Shown piece by piece: positions 31,772-44,426 of a DNA stretch of 64,000 bases (position 1 is its first letter; every line of letters starts with the position of its first letter). Source of the DNA: Plenodomus lindquistii (lineage: Eukaryota; Ascomycota; Dothideomycetes; Pleosporales; Leptosphaeriaceae). A program made the position numbers and the translations under genes. The stretch is from assembly GCA_025504975.1 (NCBI GenBank), contig JANUWI010000003.1, forward strand, positions 1,054,001-1,118,000, read 5' to 3'. Under the pieces are notes generated by a model. The model saw nothing but the letters and a program-made list of their open reading frames with translations, made no database searches and had not been told where the DNA came from.

Positions 31772-34700
31772 ATGGATATCTTCGTCCAGAACGTAAGTGC
31801 AAGACCGTGCTATAGATGGAGGCTGTATTTGCAGTACTTTGATAGACACCAAGCGAGAGTCTGGAGCTATCGCGGACTCCCAATGGGTCTCGATCGCGCT
31901 GACGGCGGCTCGAAGCAATCTCCAACTACGCTAATCATTCTACCACGCCTAGGTGCCCGCGAACGCTAACCACATCGAACTGCAAATCTTCTTGAAAGAC
32001 CGGCTTGATCAACTCGGTATACTGGCTTTCGAGATCAAGAAGTTTCGTGGAAAACAGAATGGAAACCATTTCGCTATTCTCACCGTCTCGAACACAACTA
32101 ACGGTAATGCTTTCCTGCAATACTACGGCAGTCGCGGCAGGGCTACACCGCTTTATCCGTTGTTCTTCCAAGGCGAGAGCCTGAGATTTTCGAAGAGCAA
32201 TCGGCCTGGTCAGCCAGAGGCCCTCAAAGTACGTTCGCTGCAGGAAAAGGAAGAAACAATGAGAGCCAAGATGAAAGTACCCGGGCTGGTAAAGCAAGCC
32301 CCTCGTCCCAACCAGCCGACACTGGCTTTCCAGGCATTGCGCACAGGCATATGGGACTATGATCATCGCGGCAAGCTCGCCTTCGATTCAAAATTCAGAG
32401 ACTCAAGGTCTGGTTTCATTACGTTCGGCAATTCCGCGGTTGTGATCTATCTACAGCAGAGCGCGCATAAACCATTTGATTGGCACGGGAGAGTCGACAT
32501 TCCTCATTCCATCATCGAGTTTGTCATTCCATCGTACAACGACCGCGGACGAGCCTCGGTAACATTAGCCCTGAAATCCCCACCGAAGTTCTACGACATC
32601 GTGTCCACCGATGATCTGCATCTTTATTCTGGCACAGAAGTTCTGTCCGTGGGCAATGTTCTCCCAGATTTTTCGAAGTTGAGTCTTGGAACCACCGCTA
32701 GAACCACTCGGCTGGAGCGGTTATGTTCACTGAGCCCCTCCTATAGCAAGAGTGCAGCGTTGTGCATGGTGTACAATCTCGAATTCCCCGATACCAGGAC
32801 GGCACAGTACGCATACCAGCATGTCAGGGACTTCTCCGTGTCAGAGGCTCATTGCTGGAAAGTCATGACTGTGATGGAAAAAATGCAGTCGATCGAATCT
32901 GAATTTGCCGTCGTCGAGATGAAATTAGGAAGCTACAGTCCACTAATCCCGTCCGAATTTAATTTCGCAGTCCGCTTTCAGCTCTCCGCTCTCCTGTTTG
33001 AAGGCTACATTACACCCCTGAAGATGATTGACTTCATACCCATGGTACACAGTCTCACCAAGATGCATGGCGCAAAGCTTACCGTATCTGCACTGCGGCA
33101 ATTGGCGCGATCGATCCCTATGCCATCGCCGACTACGGACGCAGGCGACTTCAAGGTCGAGTCATTCTTGAGTTTACTGAAGGAAACCATCCAAGACAGT
33201 AAAGATCGGGAGACGACTGGGTACGACCTTGGCAGAAAGCAGAAGAAACACCACCACTTGGCACTGACCTACAAAGCCACAGTTACTCCGACTGGTATGT
33301 TGTTGGATCTCAAATGCCTTGTTCAGCTCCTCTACGTTAGTTTATTTTACTAAGTTGTGGGTCACGTTCAGGTATGCTGCTGCGAGGTCCAGACTGGGAC
33401 GTTTCCAATCGCGTTCTCCGCAAATACGCAGAACATACAGAATGCTTCATGAGAGTATTCTTTGCAGATGAGGACGGTCTATCAGTCTTTTTCGACCCCA
33501 GAGCCTCTCAAAGTCAAGTTTATGAGCGTTTCAGAACTGTCCTTCGTAAAGGTATCACAGTCGCCGGTCAGAAGTTTGACTTCCTCGGGTTTTCTCATGC
33601 CTCACTCAGGAGCCACCAGGCCTGGTTTATGACACCTTTTATTAAAGATGGGACCATGGTTTATGCCAGAGATATCATTGAGGACTTGGGCGACTTCTCC
33701 CACATTCACTGTAGTGCGAAATGTGCCGCGCGAATTGGTCAAGCGTTTTCAGACACCATCTTCTCAGTGCGCGTCCCGGACACAGCCTACGTCACTGAAA
33801 CCAAGGACGATGTTGAGAGGAACGGCAGATGCTTCTCTGATGGTACGTTCCATTGTTCATGATGTCACGTGAACCTTTGCTAGAGTAACATGTACTACAG
33901 GATGCGGCACTATCTCGCTAGAACTCATGCGCAAAGTCTGGAATGCACTACCGCCAGAACGTCGAGAACAGAGGCCGACCATATTGCAGATACGTTACCG
34001 GGGCGCGAAAGGTGTTTTGTCGCTTGATAGTTCTCTCCCGGGACAACAACTGCATGTACGCAAGAGCATGACAAAATACATCGCCAAAGAAGGGTGGAAA
34101 GATTTGGAGCTATGTGGTGCTGCGTACAAGGTCAACAACCTTAAGGATAAACCCAAAGGCCAAAGCTGACGCTATACAGCCATTGACAGTCTTTCTGAAC
34201 CATCAGTTTATTAAGATCCTCGAAGATCTCGGTGTTCCGATGAGTAATTTCGAGGCCGTGCAGAATGAGGCTGTTGAGACGTTGAAGATGATCACCGAGC
34301 ATCCGCTCAATGCCGCGAGCTTCCTTGGTGAGTCCATTCTCCTGGGGTCTACATAATAAAGCAGCCCAACCTTTTTTCGAATACTCAATACTGTTATTGA
34401 TATTACCGTTGTTAACATGTTGCTGCAGAGTACTCACATTCCAGTGTCTATGCTAGGACCCCGCGACTTTTCGAGCTCATGCACCAAATCGGTCTTTCCT
34501 TTCATGCAGATCGGTTCCTGACAGATATTGTGGAGGTGGCGGCGATGTCGAACTTGAGAAGTTTGAAGTACCGTGCTCGTATTCCCATCGCTCAAGGTTA
34601 CCTCCTCTACGGTATCATGGATGAGACTGGTGTTTTACAGGAAGGACAGGTGTATATTGCGACCAAGTCCCATGACACCACTGGTCACAAGAGCAGAAGC

Positions 34701-35942
34701 ATACTCGTGGGTGATAGGGTCATTGTCACCAGGGCACCTGCATTACATCCCGGAGACGTCCAAATAGTCACTGCTGTCGATGTACCAGAGGACTCGCCTC
34801 TTCGGGCGCTGCATAATTGCATCGTATTTTCACAACGAGGCGCGCGAGACTTGCCCTCTCAGCTCAGCGGTGGCGATCTTGACGGAGATCTCTTTCACAT
34901 TATATACGACCCACGCCTTATACCCGACTTCACTGTACCTCCAGCAGACTATAAGTCAGAGCCCGCGAAAGATCTCGGCCGACCAGTACACGTCAACGAT
35001 ATGGTCGATTTCTTTGTGGAGTACATGAACATGGATCGACTTGGACAGATCTCAAACAAGCACAAGATCCGAGCCGATCTCAAGCCAATGGGTACACGGG
35101 ATCCTGACTGCATTCTTCTCGCGCAACTTGCATCAGACGCCGTCGACTTCAGCAAATCTGGCAACCCCGCCGACATGAGCAAAGTGCCTCGTGGTGCTGA
35201 CTGGATTCGGCCAGACTTCATGGCCCCTGGTTCGAACCTCGTCATCAACGACCTGGGCTCCGCAGAACTCGAAGAACTAGAGCAGGACGACGTTGACGCC
35301 CCAGACCGCATCAGTGTGCTCGACGCCGACAAAGGACGCGTACGCTATTACCGTAGCGAGAAGGTGCTCGGCATTCTCTATCGCGACATTGACGAAAAGA
35401 AGTTCTTCACCAGGATGAAGAACGATTTTGAAAGCTTTAGACAGACTTGGGGTGGTCAATCCCTCACGTCGAAACTCAAAACCTACGTCGAACGCGAGAC
35501 CAAAGGTGTGTTCTGGGAGCACCATCGCGAGTTTGCAGAGAACCTGAGGGAGTTCTACGAGGATAATATGCTGGAGATTATGGACACGCTGCGGCCGACG
35601 CGTGGAAAACCGCTCACGGAGCTAGAGGTCTTCAGTGGGAATATCCTAGGCAAGAAAGAACGTGCGCCGTCACGACATATCCGCGAAGCCAATCTGGAGG
35701 TGCAGGAACGGTTCAACCGCGACGTCAGCGCTGTGATCAGGAGGATCCTTGTGGGAGAGGGGGACTGGGAAGATGATGAGGATGCCGAGACGCTGCCTCG
35801 GGCTATTGCTTGTTTCATGGTTTCATTAGAGACGGAGGGGTGGGGCAATTACCGCAGCTTGAAGAGCTGGAAGTATGTTGCTGCCGCCGTGTGTTTGGAA
35901 CAGCTTTGGAAGTACCAAGGCGGCAAGTTGAGATTGCTTTGA
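31772..35942 (+). CDS. RNA-dependent RNA polymerase of the RNAi pathway (SAD-1/RRP-like)
   Basis: Cellular RdRP that makes double-stranded RNA for Dicer, 1241 aa in six exons: 31772-31792, 31953-33294, 33372-33842, 33901-34130, 34180-34327, 34429-35942. All joins agree in phase. Exon 1 encodes MDIFVQN, the start of an RRM-like domain. Middle landmarks are MLLRGPDWDVSNRVLRKY, the join FSD-GCGTISLELMRKVW, and AYK-PLTVFLNHQFIKIL. The catalytic loop is SGGDLDGDLFHIIYD with its aspartate triad, after LPSQL. The donor of intron 4 (GTCAAC) is weak but gives the expected protein. The short N-terminus suggests the SAD-1/RrpB type rather than QDE-1; the exact subclade is unproven. Confidence 0.93.
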
Positions 35943-36712
35943 CAAGGTTGCGTGGAGGAAGACTGACTTGTGAACACCTGTGACTTTGGAGTTCAGGGAC
36001 AAATTGGGTTTGGGTTTGCACATACACGTAGCAAGTGGATAGATGACGGCATGAACGCATAAATATATCCTCTCAAGGGGGAAATACTGGGTACTGTGTC
36101 TATGGATGCCTGGCTTGATGCTGGCATGATAGCCCATGCCTATGAGCTGCCCACCCGAGAAAGAACATAACAGTCATGCTATCAAGACGGTGGAGGATCA
36201 CCTTGACATGATCAGATGTGGAAAAGTTGAATGCACCCAGCTGACTTTCGACATGCATAGGCGCGCACCAAAGCCCTAATATCTACCTCTGTGATCCATA
36301 CGACATTCGATACGAGACTGAGAGAGCGTAAATAAGACACCAGATTCGCATGACAAATCTCTAGGACCACTATGTTCGCACCACAAAATCCTTGGCTACT
36401 GTTTAATGTCCTCTGCATACCGCCCTCCAGTACTTCACCGAGGCATGTCTCCTCCAAGGATTGCGACTCGTGGATAGTAAGTGAAATTGGGATGCCGGGA
36501 ATACTAGAGACGAGGATCCAAGAATCCTATCGAGGGAGAAGGCGAAGGGCACGAGGAGCAAGGGCTGGCCAGGACGTCAGTAGGCATCGGTTGCAAGGTG
36601 ACAGGAGTCAGCGCTGACCATCACGACCCTTGAGCAAGTGCGAAATCTAAGGCATCCATGCAGTCGACAGATAATCGGCCTAGGAGGAATCAATCGTAGT
36701 CCACGTGGTAGC
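35943..36712. other. Intergenic, RdRP and MED9 3' flanks
   Basis: 770 bases between convergent genes. Open frames on both strands are short and show no family features. Confidence 0.5.
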
Positions 36713-37168
36713 TCAACCCGTCATACTCTGATCCTCGTCCCTGTCAACAAGGTCTGCCGGGGGAGTGGACCGTCCTAGCTCACTGAGCGAATCCTTCAGG
36801 CTCGCGATACGAGCGGCCAGGTCGTTGAGTTCATCCTCTTGGTCCTCGCATGTCCGGTCGACGTCGGGCAGCGATAGGACAGCGCGTCGTGCCTTCTGGA
36901 TCTTGAGCCGGATGTCGTTGGCAGCGGATGCGACGTGCTGGACATCAAGGGGGCCGTCGGCAGAGGCTTGGGCCGGAGACGGCGTGGCGCCTGGGGGCTG
37001 GTTTGGCGTCTCGAGGAGGCGCTTGAGCAGTGTGTGAAGATCGGGGAGGAAGTCAAAGGTGGATGGCGGGGGCAGGCTGGGTGGTGGCAGCGCCGGCGTT
37101 GCGGAACCGGTGGGTGCAAGGGACGCTCGTGCTGAGGCAGGCGCAAAGGGCGTCGCTGCTGCAGACAT
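36713..37168 (-). CDS. MED9: Mediator complex subunit Med9
   Basis: 151-aa single-exon protein of the Mediator middle module, nuclear. After a Pro/Ala/Ser-rich leader the conserved block FDFLPDLHTLLKRLLE appears, then a long helical region with IRLKIQKARRAVLSLPDV and a C-terminal coiled coil, LNDLAARIASLKDSLSELG. Order and length match fungal Med9. It is divergent from the phosphoglycerate mutase gene with 451 bases between starts. Confidence 0.8.
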   Translation of the reverse strand: MSAAATPFAPASARASLAPTGSATPALPPPSLPPPSTFDFLPDLHTLLKRLLETPNQPPGATPSPAQASADGPLDVQHVASAANDIRLKIQKARRAVLSLPDVDRTCEDQEDELNDLAARIASLKDSLSELGRSTPPADLVDRDEDQSMTG

Positions 37169-37619
37169 GGCGAGGGACGTCTATGTGTGTGTGTGTGCCT
37201 CTGGTGTGCATGACTGGTTAGGGAAGACGCGTCGGCGATGTCTGGCTCCGTGCGCGCGATGACGCGCCGCTTGCTCGACGGGTAGGGCTGCGGGCTGGGG
37301 TATTGATTGGCCGGCCACGGCGTCTAGAGGTGGACGACCTGAGGTGTTCTCGACCTGATGCGATTGCTTGTGGGTAGGCAGGGCAGGCAGGCTGCAGGCT
37401 GCGATAAGGGCCGGCGGCCGCGGGTGGTGTGCTGTGTGCCTGTGGAGTGACTCGGGGATGCTTTTTTAGCAGCTCATCAATTTCCAGATAGCCCCGCCAA
37501 CGCTGCCCCTCCATGCGTACATAAGGTAGACTAGCGGCCTCTGGAGACGCTTCTGCTGCAACAACTCGACCAGAGTCAGCAGAACCCTGCCGCTTGCTCC
37601 CCTCAATCACGCCGACATC
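37169..37619. promoter_or_regulatory. Divergent promoter, MED9 / phosphoglycerate mutase
   Basis: 451 bases between starts. A short TG repeat (TGTGTGTGTGTG, near 37181-37197) is the only marked structure. Confidence 0.5.
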
Positions 37620-39296
37620 ATGGCCAAAGTCGACCAGAAAGCCGTCCTCATCGTCATTGACGGCTGGGGCGTTGCGACGGAGAACTCGCGCAAGGATGGC
37701 GACGCTATACTCGCCGCCGACACGCCCACCATGGACGAGTTTGCGAAGCAGGGCTCCAAGACTGCCCAGGGCTATACCGAGCTTGAGGCGTCGTCCCTCG
37801 CCGTCGGTCTCCCGGAGGGCCTGATGGGCAACAGTGAAGTCGGCCACTTGAACATTGGCGCAGGCAGAGTTGTCTGGCAGGACTCGGTCCGCATCGCCCA
37901 GACCATTAAAAATGGAAAGTTGAAGGACGTGGCGACCATCAAGAAGTCGTTCCAGCGCGCCATTGACGGTAACGGCAGGCTGCACTTCTGCGGTCTGGTA
38001 TCTGACGGTGGCGTCCATTCCCACATGGACCACCTGATTGAGCTCTTGAAGGTCGCAAAGGCCCAGGGCGTTCCCAAGGCCTACATCCACTTCTTTGGCG
38101 ATGGCCGTGATACCGACCCCAAGTCTGCTGCCGGCTACATGGACACTCTTCTCAAAGCCACAAAGGAAATTGGCCTTGGTGACATTGCGACCGTCGTCGG
38201 TCGATACTACATCATGGACCGCGACAAGAGGTGGGACAGAGTCGAGATCGGTCTGAGAGGCATGGTGACCGGCGAGGGAGAAGAAAGCAGCGACCCAATC
38301 GCTACTATCAAAGAGCGATACTCCAAGGACGAGAACGATGAGTTCTTGAAGCCCATAATCGTCGGAGGAAAGGAGCGGAGAATCCAAGGTATGTGCAAAA
38401 CCAGCCTTTGTGCGCTGAGTACCTGCATGTCCCTTTACTGACTGGCCAAGATGACGACACCATCTTCTTCTTCAACTACCGCTCCGACCGCGTTCGCGAA
38501 GCCACTCAGTTGCTGGGAGATGTCGACCGCTCGCCCAAGCCCGACTTTCCTTATCCCAAAAACACCAATCTCACCACCATGACATCGTACAACCCAAAGT
38601 ATACATTCAACATTGCTTTCGAGCCCCAGCGAATGACCGATGTCCTTGCGGAGACATTAGGCAAGCAGGGTGTAAAGCAGTGTCACGTTGCTGAAACGGA
38701 AAAGTACGCCCATGTCACCTTTTTCTTCAACGGAGGTGTAGAAAAGCAGTTTGAGAACGAGGAACGCGAGATGGTGCCCTCACCCAAGGTTGCCACATAC
38801 GATCTTCAACCGACTATGAGCGCTATGGCTGTTGCGGACAAGCTATGCGAGAGGATCCGGACCGGCAAGTTCGAGTTCTTGATGAACAATTTCGCACCGC
38901 CAGACATGGTAGGTCATACTGGTGTCTACAAGGCTGCTATCGAGGCCTGCACAGAGACGGACAAGGCCATCAAGAAGGTCTACGACCAATGCAAGGAGAG
39001 CGGATACGTACTTTTCGTTACTGCTGATCACGGGTAAGTGCAGTATGCGTGCACCAAGCACCGAGATAGACTGACCGTATATCAGCAACGCCGAGGAAAT
39101 GCTCACAGAAGAGGGCACACCAAAGACGTCACACACAACCAACAAGGTGCCGTTCGTAATGGCCAATGCCCCTGAATCATGGAGCTTGAAGAAGACCGAC
39201 GGCGTGTTGGGCGACGTCGCCCCTACCATCCTTGCGACCATGGGTCTCCAACAGCCAGAGGACATGGATGGCCACAGCCTACTACAGAAGGCATGA
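37620..39296 (+). CDS. 2,3-Bisphosphoglycerate-independent phosphoglycerate mutase
   Basis: Glycolytic enzyme converting 3- to 2-phosphoglycerate with two metal ions, cytosolic, 520 aa. Exons 37620-38388, 38451-39033, 39086-39296 (introns 62 and 52 nt). VLIVIDGWGV begins the alkaline-phosphatase-like core; GNSEVGHLNIGAGR contains the catalytic serine; HFFGDGRDTDPKS and FFNYRSDRVREA are typical; ADHGNAEEM is split by intron 2 and supplies metal ligands. Length is normal. This is the iPGM type used by filamentous fungi rather than the dPGM of budding yeast. Confidence 0.96.
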
Positions 39297-40040
39297 AGAG
39301 ATGGAGGGTACTGGGCAGATACTCCCTATGTGAAGCGGTGCTCTTGCTTAGTACCTTGTACTTTAGACGTGTTGTACGCGATCAGACATCACCATAGGTT
39401 ACGACAAGAGTTACAATCTACGCATAAAATATCTTGAGAAATTGGAACAATCAAGCTCCTCTCCGCGACAATGCCGTGTCAGGAAGCCTAACCGCTGCCC
39501 CACAATGACGATGCATGCCAATCATGAGGAACATGGGCTTGGCGAGATTAAGGGTCCTCCAGAATCCACCGGCCGAACGACACCCTATCTTGTTAGATCA
39601 TTCAAAGATTGATATGTGCGACAACCTTCCCCCATTGCGATACCCATTTTCAACAAGCGTCTTGAATAATCTTGGACTTGCTACGTGATAGCATATTACG
39701 CGATCCTGTCAAAAATACTATTCATCTACCCCACCTCAGCACGTTGAGGGGCTGTCTTGCGTATCGCCGTCTCGCGACATCATCGCCGGCCTCGCAATTC
39801 CAGCTGGACCCGTCATTTCTTGCTGTCCGACCCCAGCAGTGACTTGCAACCTGTAGTCGGCGACGAGGACTTCCACGAGGCTTCTTCTGGAGAAGTTGGC
39901 GGAGGAAAGGTAGCACGCTTGGCCTGTCCGCTTAGCTGAGAACCACGGCTGCGATCAGACTCTGAAATACGACCACACGCGCTGGTTCTTACCAGTTTTC
40001 CGATCGCACGACCGTCATACATCTTGTCTCGAGTCGCAAC
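39297..40040. other. Intergenic, iPGM to kinase
   Basis: About 740 bases, presumed kinase promoter in the right half. Nothing else supported. Confidence 0.5.
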
Positions 40041-41389
40041 ATGGTGTCGAACGGGGGCTCGGGAGCGCAGACTCCGCAGACACAAGCCCAAGTACAACCA
40101 TGTCGATACAAGACTGGAAAGACTTTGGGCGCAGGCAGCTACTCGGTGGTTAAGGAGTGTGTTCATATTGATACTGGAAGATATTATGCTGCGAAGGTTA
40201 TCAACAAGAGACTCATGGCGGGCCGTGAGCACATGGTAAGACCCACGTTGGGCTGCCCAAAAGCTTCGATGGAGCTGATGAATGCAAGGTTCGAAACGAG
40301 ATCGCGGTGCTGAAGAGGGTGTCCATGGGTCATAGGAACATATTGACGCTGGTGGACTACTTCGAGACTATGAACAACCGTGAGAGCCGCTCTCCCCAAC
40401 GCCAGATGGCGCAACTGATATAGGTTTAGTCTACCTGGTCACCGACCTCGCACTTGGGGGCGAACTCTTCGACCGAATTTGTCGCAAAGGCAACTACTAC
40501 GAGTCGGACGCTGGCGACCTCATCCGAGCCACACTCTCCGCCGTCGCATACCTTCACGACCATGGCATCGTACATCGCGATCTAAAGCCCGAGAACCTAT
40601 TATTTCGAACGCCCGAAGACAACGCCGACCTTCTGATCGCTGACTTTGGATTGTCGCGTATCATGGATGAAGAGCAATTTCACGTGCTGACGACAACATG
40701 TGGAACACCCGGCTACATGGCGCCCGAGATCTTTAGGAAGACTGGTCACGGAAAGCCAGTGTAGGACATCGCGTCCTGGGATTATATTGTATGTCTTTGC
40801 TAACGGTCTTGACAGAGATATTTGGGCAATCGGCGTCATAACATACTTCCTGCTCTGCGGCTACACCCCATTCGACCGCGACTCGAACCTCGAAGAGATG
40901 CAGGCCATCCTCGTGGCAGACTACTCCTTCACACCTCTCGAATACTGGCGAGGTGTCTCTCTCACAGCACGTGATTTCATTCGTCGCTGTCTGACCGTGG
41001 ATCCGGCAGGACGTATGACCTCCCACGAAGCGCTCTCGCATCCATGGATCACTGATCTTGGCAAGAACCCGCCCGAGAGCGAGGAAGATTTGTTGCCAAC
41101 TGTCAAGAAGAACTTCAATGCTCGACGTACACTCCATGCTGCAATAGATACCATTAGAGCTATCAATCAACTGCGAGCTGGAGGCGCCGCAGGTATGATG
41201 GACGGTGGGCGATCAGCAGAGCCCCGACGAGGTGCACCTCCTGCGAATATCCCACAACCAGCTGAGGAGCCTGATGATCCCATGGAGATTGACAGCAGAG
41301 GTAACGGACACGGCCAGACCGAGGAGATGATTCGCGAGCAGGAGCGAAGGATCAGAGAAACACAGCAGGGGCTGTGGGGAAAGCGATGA
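40041..41389 (+). CDS. CaMK-type serine/threonine protein kinase
   Basis: 396-aa kinase in four exons: 40041-40235, 40289-40379, 40430-40760, 40816-41389. The glycine loop is LGAGSYSVVKE, the ATP lysine is in YYAAKVI, the catalytic loop is VHRDLKPENLL, the metal site is DFGLSRI, the activation segment has TTCGTPGYMAPE, then KPV-DIWAIGVITYFLLCGYTPF. The APE-to-DIW join shows the third intron is correctly placed. The C-terminal tail contains an autoregulatory-like helix FNARRTLHAAIDTIRAIN, as in calcium/calmodulin-dependent kinase I. Acceptor TTTAG at 40429 was chosen over TATAG because it gives NNLYLVTDL. Confidence 0.92.
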
Positions 41390-42355
41390 GAGATATTCAT
41401 GCATATCAATTGTCATCTTGCGATCTACAGCATATACATCGGACGACTCCGATTTTTTCTTTCGATTTGGGCTGGCTCACCTGTAGTACAAACATCAAGC
41501 TTGACCTATGATTATATGTAGCACGAAACAAACAAACGGTCTGGCCATCGGTATCGTGCTCTTCCTTTGTGTGCATCTTAAAGTGCTACGGTTCCGGAAA
41601 TTGGCTACATTGACTACGCGAAGATCAGGCTCAGCCCGGCTATTGTGACATTGTGAAGGCTGAGTTCGTGTAGCATGGTCCCTGCGCCGTGGTGCAACAC
41701 CAGCCAAGACCACATGAGGAGTACTGTGTATGTGGACAGCCTCTTTCTGGTAATCAGCATTGCAACTTTCTCTTCATCATGATCCAAGTACGCAACTGCT
41801 ACGACGCGGGCAACAAGTCCACTTGCTGGAATGTTTACCATGGACTGAAGTCAACATGAATGAAAGCATTTTGACGTCTGGCAAAATCATCATTCAGGGT
41901 TGTGAATACCGCGTCCAAGAAACGCGCCTAGACTACGGAACCAAAGCGAACAGGCGTCACTTGCAATATAGGAGACGTACGTTTTGAGGAGACCATGCGG
42001 TGCTTGTGCATGGATCCTCGTGAAAATTGGCACGGACAGATAGAGTATGGGGGTGTAGAAGGGTATTGGCCTGAAGCATAGATGCAAAGTGTGGATGAAT
42101 CTGGGGTTCTTGCTGGAAGCCCCACCTAGACAGCTTATGTGGCCGGCCCATAATCCGATCGAGGCCATGTCGCATCCCCCCACCCAGAACATCCGCGCAA
42201 AGCAAGTAAATTCAAAGCTGTGTATTCAAACGGACGTAGATTGACTCTGTCGCATGTCGCATCGCGCTGCAACCATAGCGCCAGATTAACTTGTTGCCGT
42301 AACGCGACCAGACGGCTGCGCGTCAGTGACGCGTACCAGAGTAGTAGTAGTGAGT
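41390..42355. other. Intergenic, kinase to FAR1-like gene
   Basis: About 970 bases. A 75-codon minus-strand frame (41614-41841) and a plus-strand frame with a hydrophobic start near 41715 exist but have no second line of support. Confidence 0.45.
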
Positions 42356-43312
42356 ATGAACCACCAATTGCCACTGCCACTTTACAATACTCTCTACGAG
42401 TTCAACCAACTGCATCCGTATCCTCCGAGCTCGCAAGCGTCTTATTCGACCGCTCAGCCGCCAAAGCACCAGCCGTCGTACTCCACCAACCAGTCGCCAC
42501 AATACCCACCCATCCAGCAACATACATTTCCCATCAGCAGCCAGCCTCCGTACTCGCGGAGCCAGCAAACTCCGTACCCGGCCAACCAGCTCCCCACCCC
42601 CTACCCGACAGCAGACTCACCCTATCTGAACGGCGACTCAGAGGATGAGGAACTAGGGCAGTCTTCTGGTAATGAGCCTGAACAGCAGCCAGAGGAGCCA
42701 GAGGAGCCAGAGGAGCCAGAGGAGCCAGAGGAGCCAGAGGAGCCATCAGACCCAGCAGAGCCAGCTCCACCTCTCTCGCTCGACCAGCGCAGCAGATCTG
42801 CCAGACCCCCCAACTACCGGCCTCGCAAACGAGCCCATGGCGACTTGCACGAGGTACCGCCTGATGGCATTGACCTGTCCCGTGAGAACGAAGAAGGCTT
42901 CCAGCCCCGCGACCTCCTGCCGCCACCTGAACGCATATACAACAGTTTCGACGAGTGTATTAACGCGGTGACGACATTTGCACAAGCCCATGGGGTATCC
43001 TACAGCAAGAACAAGTGGTCGCGCAACCTGCGTCAGAGACTCATGATGGTCTGTAGTCGAAGCGGCGTACACAAGGACGTACACAAGGAAGGCACAAAGC
43101 GCAGGAACATGGGACAAAATGCATCCAAGAAGTGCGACTGCAAAATGCAATTCTGGATTCTGGCCATGGACTACACCAATCTTGACGGGCAGTGGAGGGT
43201 CAAATGGGCCAACAACAGGAAAAGCATCGTCCACAACCACCCACCGAAGCGCCCCAAAGCCCGCGATGTACCCCCGACTCAAGCGCGCATACCAGGAATC
43301 AAGATTGCTTAG
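42356..43312 (+). CDS. FAR1/WRKY-GCM1-like DNA-binding domain protein with PEE repeat
   Basis: 318-aa hypothetical protein. The ATG at 42356 starts a Gln/Pro/Tyr-rich region (YPANQLPTPYPTADSP). Then comes an acidic tract with six PEE triplets encoded by 9-base repeats. The C-terminal domain FDECINAVTTFAQAHGVSYS, with KKCDCKMQFWILAM, GQWRVKWANN and HNHPPKRP, fits the FAR1 / WRKY-GCM1 zinc-finger plan: Cys-Cys then HNH. That domain is found at the N-terminus of Mutator-like transposases and in transcription factors derived from them. No transposase core follows, so this may be a domesticated remnant or a regulator. Confidence 0.65.
   Translation: MNHQLPLPLYNTLYEFNQLHPYPPSSQASYSTAQPPKHQPSYSTNQSPQYPPIQQHTFPISSQPPYSRSQQTPYPANQLPTPYPTADSPYLNGDSEDEELGQSSGNEPEQQPEEPEEPEEPEEPEEPEEPSDPAEPAPPLSLDQRSRSARPPNYRPRKRAHGDLHEVPPDGIDLSRENEEGFQPRDLLPPPERIYNSFDECINAVTTFAQAHGVSYSKNKWSRNLRQRLMMVCSRSGVHKDVHKEGTKRRNMGQNASKKCDCKMQFWILAMDYTNLDGQWRVKWANNRKSIVHNHPPKRPKARDVPPTQARIPGIKIA
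42689..42745 (+). repeat. 9-bp tandem repeat (CAGAGGAGC)
   Basis: About six perfect copies of CAGAGGAGC inside the FAR1-like gene, coding for Pro-Glu-Glu. Perfect copies suggest recent slippage, so length may vary among strains. Confidence 0.9.
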
Positions 43313-44426
43313 AAGTAGTCGCGGAGTCGAACCGAGAAGTACATGTTGCTGTCTGTTGTCGCGGCGCGCCCACCCCGTGCAGGGCATTTGTCATGTCGCA
43401 AATGAGACCACTCTTGTTGTTCAGGGAAGATCCTCCGCCTTCATGAGGCCTATCGCAGCAGCATAGCATGCCAAGCCAAGTCTTGCAGCGAATGGTCTGC
43501 CATATGTTATCCAGCACCACCGAGTCCAAGCATTCAGGACTTTCCTGCTTCTTCCAGCTCTGCTCTGCTTGGTTGAGTGGTGTGGTCGGGCCGAAAGCTC
43601 GCTGGCCGCGCAATCTCGGGGCGTGTCCGCACGACATTCGAATCTCACTTCTCGAATCCTACAAAGCACAGCCATCGCCATTTCCCCGCAAGAGTCTCCG
43701 CGACTGATACTCGAAGCTTGGCATTGCGCTTCGCCTCGAGAGCTACGGCCCTGTTCAAGAACGGATCGTTCACAGCCCAATCATAACTTTTGTCTATTGA
43801 TATTCGGTGTTTCTGATACGCCGCACTGGACTGCAGTAATTGGTGCGTCCTATCTTGGCGATTAGAACAGACCATGTCAGTTACATAGCATGAACACCTC
43901 ACAAGGTTCAGATCTAGAGTGTTATCATGTAAGCGACGTTGCGCAGCCGCAAAGGTTTTGAGATGTCAGCGTGCACTGGCGTTGACAACATACGCAATAC
44001 GTACATACGGCAGGCAGAACCAGGATCGTCATACATGAGCCACTTGTACACTAGCGGTCTACAGGGAGCTTGTCTACTTTGTGAGTTAGCATTGCCATCC
44101 TCTCGGTGCGCTAACATGATGGCGCCTCGGTCGATCGTGCGCTGCAAACAAAGAACCAACATGACGTTCTTGGCATGGAGGGCCGAGCAAAGCGTCGTCA
44201 CGATACAGTCCGGTCAAATGTGCCCAGCTCATCTTTCTGGGTGATTAGGCCGCAGCGAGGAATATATATACACAGCGGTGGTGTAGGCTTGGGAGAGAAA
44301 CAGAAGCTGTAATCAGGCGCATTGAGCACTCATCATCTCATCACTGCAGCCGCGGTCACTCAAAGAATCTCGTCTCCATCTTATTGACATTCGATCACCG
44401 GAAGGCCCAATCTCAAAGTTCCTAGC
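43313..44426. other. Intergenic, FAR1-like to b561 gene
   Basis: 1.1 kb without a supported gene. A TATATATA at 44265-44272 about 155 bases before the ATG may be a core promoter element of the next gene. Confidence 0.45.

Noticed and set aside
34141..34437. Minus-strand frame inside the RdRP
   Set aside because: It spans RdRP exons and introns and has no family features.
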